DNA from: Granulosicoccus antarcticus IMCC3135
Lineage (GTDB): Bacteria > Pseudomonadota > Gammaproteobacteria > Granulosicoccales > Granulosicoccaceae
Direction of reading: 5' to 3'
Assembly: GCF_002215215.1 (NCBI RefSeq)
Contig: NZ_CP018632.1
Coordinates: 6,878,501-6,942,500 of the forward strand
Length of the DNA: 64,000 bases
How positions within the stretch are numbered: the stretch's first letter is position 1; each line of letters opens with the position of its first letter. The notes under the pieces were generated by a model, which did no database searches, had not been told where the DNA came from, and saw nothing but the letters and a program-made list of their open reading frames with translations. Position numbers and translations under genes: made by a program. Shown one piece after another: positions 1 to 6,926 of this stretch.

Positions 1-129
1 CACTGCGAACTTGATCAGAACACCTACGAGAAAGGCAAAAAGGTCACTGACAATGAGATGGAATCGATAAACTTGCACCCCCATCGATTTCATGGTGAAT
101 GGAATTACACGATTAAACCAAGAGAATAG
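1..129 (+). CDS. Transposase C-terminus, ISAzo13 family (partial, cut by window edge)
   Basis: The first reading frame is open from base 1 to a TAG at 127-129 and encodes 42 residues. The tail contains ELDxNxYEKGxKVxDxEM followed by HPHRFHGEWNYTI. I recognise this as the conserved C-terminal end of ISAzo13-family DDE transposases. The upstream part, including the catalytic residues, lies outside the window, so I cannot tell whether the element is intact. No clear terminal inverted repeat can be assigned downstream without the other end. Confidence 0.72.
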   Translation, partial: HCELDQNTYEKGKKVTDNEMESINLHPHRFHGEWNYTIKPRE

Positions 130-220
130 TGACACGACGTAGAAATATAATTTATTTATTCACACCCCCTAACGCAGTAGGACAATATGCAGGGGCGGTT
201 GAAATGGATAGTTAATTATT

Positions 221-1498
221 TCACCCGCCCCTGGCTCGCTCCTGCCACTTATCCATGAGCTGGTAGCCCCAATAAGTTGCCTGCACTGCCGCACGCCCCA
301 CCACGCCCCCTGTGTATTCCAACCCGAAGGGGCTGAATTGACGATAGCGATCAGATTGCCCGGTGATCGCCTCCGCAATGACATGCCCACCAATGGCAGT
401 GGTATTCATGCCATGCCCGCCAAATGCGGTGCAATACCACTGCCCATTGGGAAGTTGGCCAATTTGCGGCATGCGGTGACGCGCATAGCTCATGCTGCCC
501 GACCAGGCCGTGTCAACTTTCAGCTGCGCCAGCTGCGGGTAGGTTGCAACCATTGAGCGATGCAACAATACAGACAAGGCACGAGGCTCAGAGACACGCG
601 TTGTGATGCGCCCGCCCCAAAGCAGTCGCCGGCCTTCATCAACCACTCGATAATAATCACTGGCACGTCGATCATCCAGTATGGCCGAGCGTGTGCTGAT
701 GACACTGGCGATCAGCTCCGGATTGTTCTCGGTGAGCATCACATAGGTGGCAATCGGCAGATAGCTTCGATGCAATGCAGGCTGCAATTTACCGGTGTAT
801 CCACCGGTCGTCAGCAGAACATCACGCGCTGCAACCGTGCCGCGTGAAGTCACAACCTTCCAGCTGCCCTGCGAGCCGTTGATGGTTTCTACTGCCGTTT
901 TTTCATGGATGCGACCACCCAGCTTTCGAATAGCGGCGGCCAATCCCCTGGCGTAGGCCAATGGGTTGAAGTGGAAGGCGTTCTGATCATGCAAGGCATC
1001 GTGATAACAAGCACTTTTCAGATGCTCACTCAACTCATCACCGGCAAGGTGATCTACATGATAGTCAAAGTGCTTTGCCAACCAGTCACGGCGTGACTTG
1101 AGTTCGCCGGCGGCAGGGTATCGACAGATTCCCAGAATACCCGGGACAGGCTGAGCATCTTCAATCTGCAATTGCCTGATATTGTCAGCAACGATCTGCA
1201 TACCTTCGATGGACAGGCCATGCAACGCCTGTGCAGCAGTTTGCCCGACACGTGCTTCGACTGCCGCATAACCCTGAGCAAAACCAGGAGTTACGAACCC
1301 GCCATTTCGACCCGATGCCCCCCAGGCGATTTGCTCTGCCTCCAGCACAACCACTTGCAGACCACTACGTGCCAGTTGCAGAGCACTGGTCAATCCGGCA
1401 AGACCGGCACCCACAATGCAGATGTCGGCCTCGCAGGATTCCGACATGACATCCACTGTCGGTTCGGCCAGGCAACGCTTGTACCAGGTATCAATCAT
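221..1498 (-). CDS. FAD-dependent oxidoreductase, DAO family (gamma-glutamylputrescine oxidase-like)
   Basis: A 425-residue flavoprotein of the D-amino-acid oxidase (DAO) fold. A Rossmann motif VGAGLAGL lies about 30 residues from the chosen start and is followed by the family signature WGASGRNGGFV. Near the C-terminus is FGGHGMNTT, the second flavin-contacting region. The family oxidises primary or secondary amines such as gamma-glutamylputrescine; the substrate here is not determined by sequence. The ORF is open 99 bases further upstream, to 1597. I prefer the ATG at 1498 because MIDTWYKRC matches the usual family start (an S/D-x-Y stretch before the acidic ADICIVGAG strand). No polyamine-pathway genes flank it, so it looks like a stand-alone enzyme. 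Confidence 0.75.
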   Translation of the reverse strand: MIDTWYKRCLAEPTVDVMSESCEADICIVGAGLAGLTSALQLARSGLQVVVLEAEQIAWGASGRNGGFVTPGFAQGYAAVEARVGQTAAQALHGLSIEGMQIVADNIRQLQIEDAQPVPGILGICRYPAAGELKSRRDWLAKHFDYHVDHLAGDELSEHLKSACYHDALHDQNAFHFNPLAYARGLAAAIRKLGGRIHEKTAVETINGSQGSWKVVTSRGTVAARDVLLTTGGYTGKLQPALHRSYLPIATYVMLTENNPELIASVISTRSAILDDRRASDYYRVVDEGRRLLWGGRITTRVSEPRALSVLLHRSMVATYPQLAQLKVDTAWSGSMSYARHRMPQIGQLPNGQWYCTAFGGHGMNTTAIGGHVIAEAITGQSDRYRQFSPFGLEYTGGVVGRAAVQATYWGYQLMDKWQERARGG

Positions 1499-1659
1499 GT
1501 CAGTTGAGCTGCTTGAGAAGTCACGATGGCAATCATCGCATTTTCCCAGCTCATCAACACCATTGGCCTGCGTCAACAGACCTGGTGCGGACTCCATCAG
1601 GCTATCTTGAAAAACTCGTGATATAGCCTTTGCTGCGACATCAACACACCGCCCCGAAC

Positions 1660-1980
1660 TCAGGCCTGTGTATCTCCTTCATCAGCGGACGGTACCAACT
1701 TCTCGGGCAAATCTGGCGTGCGGCGCTTGTCTGCTTCCATCAAGGCCGTCAACAAGCCATTGATACGGCTGTAATGACGTGGCCCCATGGCTTTCAGCCA
1801 ATCCATGACCTCTACATTCAGCCTGATCTTTGCATCGACTTTCGGCACATAGCCTGAGCCACGCTTGGGCCGACCAATTACCGAGGTCGATACGACATTG
1901 TCGGCCCGTTGGAACAACTCATCAAGATCCAGAAGAATCTTGTCATTACTTGATACTGGGTCCGTGCTTGAATCTGGCAT
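1660..1980 (-). CDS. BrnA-family antitoxin-like protein, orphan
   Basis: A 106-residue protein whose second half (KIRLNVEVMDWLKAMGP then YSRINGLLTALMEA) matches the BrnA antitoxin consensus, a ribbon-helix-helix DNA-binding domain in which a beta strand (IRLNVEV) is followed by two helices. BrnA normally binds and neutralises BrnT ribonuclease and represses the brnTA operon. Here the position where brnT would lie (upstream on the minus strand, 1981-2192) is only about 210 bases and shows no reading frame resembling BrnT. It is therefore an orphan antitoxin or an independent small regulator. The N-terminal half is acidic and not recognisable. Confidence 0.6.
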   Translation of the reverse strand: MPDSSTDPVSSNDKILLDLDELFQRADNVVSTSVIGRPKRGSGYVPKVDAKIRLNVEVMDWLKAMGPRHYSRINGLLTALMEADKRRTPDLPEKLVPSADEGDTQA

Positions 1981-2192
1981 CCGGAAACTTCCACCGTGAA
2001 CTTTTCATTATTCGGAGTGCGAACAAATCACCTTGCCGATGAGTTTCCTATCTGGCAAAACGTTGTCTGCTCGTTAACGGAGACAAGTCTATCCAGATGA
2101 AACAATACGGACGTTCCGAAGGTCACAGTTATGAAAACCCGTGGCGAGTAATCACTGAAAGTTTGAAGTAATCGTGAAAAATGGAGCCCTGT

Positions 2193-2951
2193 TCAAGCCT
2201 TAGGAGCGGGCAACTCGATAACCGGATAGCCATTCGGGTTTGACAGCTCACATCCAACCGCACTGATTCCATCGCCATCACGATTGAATGACAGCGTGCC
2301 CCCCTTGGCAAGTCCGGTCGCGCAATAGTCAGGCAGTCGCAGCGCGTACAAGCAACCACCTACGACCGGCTTACGCAAGACAACACTGGCGGGCGCATCA
2401 GCCGAAATTCCTGCCAGATAGGTCGTTACCGAGCCGTTTTCCAATTCGGCAGTCAAGCTGACCATATTCTGCTCCTGATGCCTGAACTGGACAGCGCCAT
2501 CACCGCGTGACAACAATTCCAGTGAATCCCCAAAGTCCTGTGTCAGTGTGACGTAGGCAGACACATCCTGCGGTTCGCTCAACACGCCAGCTGCCAGCTC
2601 TTCCTCTGTCAAGCCCCGAGTGATGTTTACATCAAAGCTCTCACCGACTGCACTACAACGTGCACTGTCGCCAATGCTCAAGGCCACTCGGTCAATATCC
2701 GTCAGTTCATCGGGCACGCTGACCGACGGCACTGAGGGGTCTCCTACTTGCCCGACCACGCCCGTGTCTGGTGTCTCGTTCTGGCCGAGTTCATCGTCGT
2801 CCTCGGTTTCTGTACCGGTTCCCATCTCGGCATCGACCGTGGGGGTAGATGTTGAATTGCTACTTCCACCACAAGCTGCCAACAGGCAGCTGGCCAGCAA
2901 AACGGCGAACAGCTTTGCACCGGAACGAGGCTGCTCTGGCAAAGCAGCCAT
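2193..2951 (-). CDS. Putative lipoprotein of unknown function
   Basis: I start this at an internal ATG at 2951 (252 aa) because the protein then begins with a lipoprotein signal peptide: basic PRSGAK, a hydrophobic stretch AVLLASC, and a lipobox LLAAC, followed by GGSSNSTSTP, a typical flexible linker. An acidic low-complexity linker (GTETEDDDELGQNE) leads to a mature domain of about 180 residues with four cysteines that could form disulfides. The frame is open upstream to 3104, but those 51 residues contain no export signal. No family is recognised. It lies 3' of the acetyltransferase/JmjC pair, separated by about 180 bases. An outer-membrane-anchored periplasmic protein is inferred. Confidence 0.6.
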   Translation of the reverse strand: MAALPEQPRSGAKLFAVLLASCLLAACGGSSNSTSTPTVDAEMGTGTETEDDDELGQNETPDTGVVGQVGDPSVPSVSVPDELTDIDRVALSIGDSARCSAVGESFDVNITRGLTEEELAAGVLSEPQDVSAYVTLTQDFGDSLELLSRGDGAVQFRHQEQNMVSLTAELENGSVTTYLAGISADAPASVVLRKPVVGGCLYALRLPDYCATGLAKGGTLSFNRDGDGISAVGCELSNPNGYPVIELPAPKA

Positions 2952-3131
2952 ACCGGATCCGAACAAGCCTTGCTCCGGTTCTTGCAGCTTTGCACAAACC
3001 GGGCTGAACAAACGGTGACTTGCCTGAGCGGGGTCGCGGGCAATCTCAAAGGAGCGTTGTGGTGATGTCATGAGAGCTGCAGGGTACGTTAACCAGTTAG
3101 GCATGCATGGTTACCAGAAAAAGCGCTCAGG

Positions 3132-4328
3132 TCAACTATTGGCGTCTCCATCAGGCACCACTATCGTCGTTTTTTTAGTTTGCAGGCGGGCGACCCGGTC
3201 GCGTGCAGCACCAAGAAATCGACGCACACCGGGACATAAATAGCCCAGACCAATAGTCTGAATCTCATCTCTGGCATAGACTGATTTGTAGGAATAGTGC
3301 CCCTTGAGCATATCCAGCCCCTGCATGCCTTGCTCGATACCGCGCTGAATGGCGTAGGTAAAGAGTACATGTCCCGGGCTCAGACGTTCATGCTCCGGCG
3401 AATAGCCGCTTTGCATGAACATGAGCTGGCCACGCCAGGCAAAAATATACTGGACTCCTATGATCGAGCCATCCAGCTTCAGAGTCGTCAGCCATAATGC
3501 ATCCATGGCAAAAAAGTGCCGAATCACAGCACGGTGAAATTGCTCGTAGGCCGTACTTCTGAAACCACCGACTCCACCTTTACTGTCCCAGCGCAACCGA
3601 TGCAGAGAGACCAGGGCATCACTGGCCTGCGCCAGCTCTTCGTTCGTCGAGCAAATAGACAGTTCTGAGACCCCGGCCGCATCCAGCCTGTTCTGCCGGT
3701 GATTGATCTGCTTGCGATGTTTGCGACTGAGCTGCGCACGGTAGTCTTCAAAGCTTGCCGGCAATGCGGCTTTCTGAATGAACTGAATGCGAGGCTCCAG
3801 CACCGTACCCGGTCCAGAATCAATCAGTTTTTGAACTCGCCTCACCAACGATGATGCCTGCAACATGTCGGTCAGATGCAATTTATGCCAACCACCAATC
3901 TGAGGCAGGTAATTCAGCAAGGCTTGCTCTACCTCATTTCGCAGCTGAGGCAGAGTAATGATATTGAGGTAATCCGGCGATGTATCGCCACCGGTGCCAA
4001 TGAAACTCAGCACCCGTACAGGTATGACTTTGCACATGACGGTGGCATGAATATACAGAGGTGCTATACCCACAACGCGATTGCCCTGCCGGGCAATCAG
4101 TATCGTCAGACGGTCCCTTCTGGTGCCGTAGTGCTGCCACCACAAGCTGTTCCACACCCAGGTGTTGAACGGTGTGCACTGCGTATCCTGACGCTCAAGT
4201 TCCTGCCAGATAGCCTGCAGTTGATCAAATGCCTCCGCCGAATCCAGGCACTTTACCAGTACCGGCTCCTGCGACTTCGCATCGGGCTTTCTACACGAGC
4301 TCGCCGGCCTGGTCTTCTCGTGAATCAT
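3132..4328 (-). CDS. GNAT-fold acetyltransferase, FemAB/CelD-BioF2-like
   Basis: A 398-residue protein of the Acetyltransf_6 (BioF2-like) group, made of two GNAT-like halves. The N-terminal half carries the family phrase FNTWVWNSLWWQHYG. The C-terminal half has the RKHRKQINHRQNRL helix, then the core LHRLRWDSKG, a strand pair with GVQYIFAWRG, and SPGHVLFTYAIQRGIEQG. In better-known members this domain transfers an acyl or aminoacyl group to cell-envelope or exopolysaccharide substrates; the acceptor here is unknown. It follows the JmjC-like gene by 28 bases on the same strand, which suggests co-transcription. The C-terminal 20 residues are basic and variable. The family is confident; the specific function is not. 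Confidence 0.68.
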   Translation of the reverse strand: MIHEKTRPASSCRKPDAKSQEPVLVKCLDSAEAFDQLQAIWQELERQDTQCTPFNTWVWNSLWWQHYGTRRDRLTILIARQGNRVVGIAPLYIHATVMCKVIPVRVLSFIGTGGDTSPDYLNIITLPQLRNEVEQALLNYLPQIGGWHKLHLTDMLQASSLVRRVQKLIDSGPGTVLEPRIQFIQKAALPASFEDYRAQLSRKHRKQINHRQNRLDAAGVSELSICSTNEELAQASDALVSLHRLRWDSKGGVGGFRSTAYEQFHRAVIRHFFAMDALWLTTLKLDGSIIGVQYIFAWRGQLMFMQSGYSPEHERLSPGHVLFTYAIQRGIEQGMQGLDMLKGHYSYKSVYARDEIQTIGLGYLCPGVRRFLGAARDRVARLQTKKTTIVVPDGDANS

Positions 4329-4356
4329 GCGGAAAACTCGTGCTCAGGCAACTGTC

Positions 4357-5367
4357 TCAATTTGCGTTTGCCTGTTCTTCTTGCGACTGTGCGGATTTGC
4401 GGCCAAATGAGGCCAGACGAGGCTCTGACAATTGGCGCAAACCCAGTGGTCCATCAGGGTCGATCTGCAGGTCCGTAATATAACCGGCAGAACGCTCTTT
4501 TCTCTTGAACGGCCTGATCTTGTTGATGACACGATAGGACATGCGCTTTGCTGCAGCCACCAATCCCTGCTCGCTCATGCTGCGATTCTGAATACCCAGA
4601 TTACGCAGGATGAAACGATTGGCTAGCTGAACATACTGCCTTTGATAAACCGCGGGCGTGTAGTAGCTGGTGGCCAAAGAGACGTTCATGTCCACATTGA
4701 CAATCCGGTGCGGGCCGTTGTGCGGCCACGAGGCAGCATCCCCAGGCTGCAGGCGAGCCTTTACAGCGCGTTTGTCGAATTCGGTTCTGTACGGCAGGTT
4801 TTCACCAATTTCGCCCGCATAGATATCTTCCAGATAGTTCTGCGGAACCAGCTCGGGGTCCATGGCTGGGTACAACCAGACATCCTTCTCACCACGCAAA
4901 TGCCACAGCATGTTGGGTTCGGCGTCCAGATGGTAGTAAACCTGGGCTCCCGGCGAGCTGATCAGCAGCGCACTGTGTGTTGCTTTGGGATTCTGCAGAT
5001 GTGGGCAATGCTCGCCCAGATGGGCATACATGGAATCGATCAGCTCACGGTATTCCTGCCGGTTTGATTCAATATTGACCAGGTTGAGCCAGATGCGACC
5101 AGACTCGGCAGCGCGCCACAAGTCGGCTCCACAGGTGCCTTCGGCGATATCCACTTGCCGCCAATCACTGTTTTTTTTCGGGTCGGTGCCCATCGTATAG
5201 GCTTGCAGATGCTTACGTGGATAGGCATCCAGCAGCGCGATCAGAACATCTGTGTCGAACAAGGGCAGTTCGTGATAACGGTGCTTGCTGACCTGAGGTA
5301 TTTTACCGAAACTCTGGTATTCCTCATCGCTCCAGGCAATCGGATGTAAAACCTGTGACTGTGACAT
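4357..5367 (-). CDS. JmjC/cupin-like non-haem Fe(II) oxygenase
   Basis: A 336-residue protein with a cupin-8/JmjC-like core. Motifs in order are YYHLDAEPNMLWHLRGEKDVWLYP, with an HxD pair in YYHLD, and NGPHRIVN with the distal histidine. Together these would give the HxD...H facial triad that binds Fe(II) in 2-oxoglutarate-dependent hydroxylases. The lysine in RGEKDVWLYP is at the position that often contacts 2-oxoglutarate in this family (family knowledge). The target may be a protein side chain, a peptide or a small molecule; nothing in the sequence decides. It is the first gene of a probable two-gene unit with the downstream acetyltransferase-like protein. The C-terminal 70 residues are basic and of no known domain. 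Confidence 0.66.
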   Translation of the reverse strand: MSQSQVLHPIAWSDEEYQSFGKIPQVSKHRYHELPLFDTDVLIALLDAYPRKHLQAYTMGTDPKKNSDWRQVDIAEGTCGADLWRAAESGRIWLNLVNIESNRQEYRELIDSMYAHLGEHCPHLQNPKATHSALLISSPGAQVYYHLDAEPNMLWHLRGEKDVWLYPAMDPELVPQNYLEDIYAGEIGENLPYRTEFDKRAVKARLQPGDAASWPHNGPHRIVNVDMNVSLATSYYTPAVYQRQYVQLANRFILRNLGIQNRSMSEQGLVAAAKRMSYRVINKIRPFKRKERSAGYITDLQIDPDGPLGLRQLSEPRLASFGRKSAQSQEEQANAN

Positions 5368-5632
5368 GGTGTAATTCTCAAATAACCCTGGTGAGCTGCG
5401 CGGGCATTGTAATTGCCAAGATCAGAATCAGGGAGAACCCGGCGATTGATGATCATGACACAGTCATTACAACAAGGAGATCCTTGCCAGCTTATCGCGT
5501 TAGCTCGACAGATTCAGGTCCGTCTATAAAGTCTATCCGACTTTTGAGGCCCACATCTCGCTAGATGTACAGAACACTTAGCCATATTGCCTGTGTGAAC
5601 CCACTCTGGCGGATCCACCGAAGCCTCAATCC
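5368..5632. other. Intergenic region between the JmjC-like gene and the IS605-type element
   Basis: About 265 bases with no convincing gene. The part next to 5367 must hold the promoter and ribosome site of the JmjC-like/acetyltransferase pair, but no strong -35/-10 pair stands out. The part next to 5632 is the outside flank of the IS605-type element. If the element were active, the bases just below 5633 (read on the minus strand) would be the guide segment of its omega RNA. No repeat or known RNA is seen. Confidence 0.5.
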
Positions 5633-5800
5633 TTGAATTCTCCTCTCCCTGAAGTAAGAGGATTCTTTACCTCTTCATTCATTCGTAGGTTCCTCCTGCG
5701 AGACTCTGAATTCCCAGAGCGGCAATGTTGCGAGCCGCATTTACATCGCGGTCGTGCGAGCTTCCACACTCAGCACAGCTCCATTCCCCCTGCGCGGGCC
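5633..5800 (-). ncRNA. Probable omega RNA (reRNA) region at the 3' end of tnpB
   Basis: In IS605-type elements the guide RNA scaffold is transcribed from the last part of tnpB through the right end. Here the right end keeps a C/U-rich stem followed by GGGAGAGGAG and TTCAAG, the expected scaffold 3' end. The adjoining host bases below 5633 would be the guide. The 5' limit (5800) is a guess from typical lengths, and the RNA may no longer be expressed. Confidence 0.35.
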
Positions 5801-6779
5801 GCTTATTCCGAGCTCTTTCAGTCCTTTCGGACCGCTGAGTGCACCGCACTCAGAACAGGTTCGGGTGGCCTCTGTTTATCAACTAAGGGGCCTCGTTTAC
5901 TTCCTGATAGAGGACCCCTGCGCTAGCGCATTTATATTCCAGAGTCTTCTTGAGGCTATACCAGCCAGCATCCAGCGCTGACTTGGCCATGTTTGTTTTT
6001 ACCATCGCTTTGGATGAGACATTTCCCACAAATATCGCACCACTTTTCTCTACCAGACCGGTTGTAAATTGATGGGTATCCTCTTTGCGCCGGTTCTTGA
6101 TTCTGGCATGTATTTTCTTGACCTGTCTTTTCTTGCCCGCGCGCTGGGCCGTTGCCAATGCTTTCTCGTCGTCACGATACCAACGCCCACGCAATTTTTC
6201 AGCATTACTCGCCGTTGCCGCCTCTTTGCACCCCAGGTCAATACCGATAACGCTTTTGCCCGCGGACAGCTTTGTTTCAGTTTCTACGGCGACATTGAAA
6301 TACCACCGGCCCCGACTGTCTTCACTGAATGATCCCGAGCGAAGGGTAAAGCCTGCCAATCCGTAGCTATCCCAGACACCGTAAGCGGTGCCATTGAAAT
6401 GCACCTGGCCGTTACGCCAGCGGGCGTGACCGGTATTGAACGGCACCCAACCCAATGAGCGGCGTACACCACCGCTCTTGCGCCAGGCAAGTTTGCGTTT
6501 TCTGAACTGAATTCTAGCCTGAACGTATGAGGCGCTTGTTTTCTGCACCGTATGACTATGCAATCCCAGCGCTTTGCTTGCGCCAGTGGTGTAACGATGG
6601 AGATCGAATGCCGAAAGAAAGACACCGCGTTCGCGAATGCTACGCTCTGACAACTCGTTGATGTAATTCCAGACGTAATTTACGGCTCGTGCCTGACGAG
6701 CAAGCTCGGCGGCGTGCTTGTCTTTGACACGCAGCCTTAATGTGCGCAAATGTGTAGGGTTGGAAACTGACTGGTTCAT
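5679..6779 (-). pseudogene. tnpB: tnpB-like RNA-guided nuclease gene, frameshifted in the zinc-ribbon region
   Basis: The intact part (298 aa, 5883-6779) shows the OrfB/TnpB fold: the N-terminal helical region with NYVWNYINELS and the RuvC-I motif VIGIDLGCKEAAT. Near the usual RuvC-II position it reads GAIFVGNVSSKAM, without the canonical catalytic glutamate of IEDL-type TnpBs. The frame stops after YQEVNEAP, where relatives continue into a zinc ribbon. The ribbon is still visible downstream but in two other frames: CSECGALSGPKG, then WSCAECGSSHDRDVNAARN, ending at a TGA at 5679-5681. The two CxxC pairs are 80 bases apart, not a multiple of three. At least two frameshifts therefore separate the core from its C-terminus, and the protein is very probably inactive. 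Confidence 0.75.
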
Positions 6780-6926
6780 AACGTTATCTTAGCCGCTTCT
6801 TACACTACAAAGAGCCTCTGGCTATTAAAATACTGTCTTTTCATACAGTACAAAATATTTTCAGCTCTAACGTTCGCTCTGACCCCGCCCTGAGCGCAGG
6901 CCCGGCTGAACGACGGGGTTTGCTGC

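Noticed and set aside
1981-2192. brnT toxin gene upstream of the BrnA-like gene
   Set aside because: The interval contains no reading frame of the needed 90 residues with the BrnT pattern, so no toxin was called.
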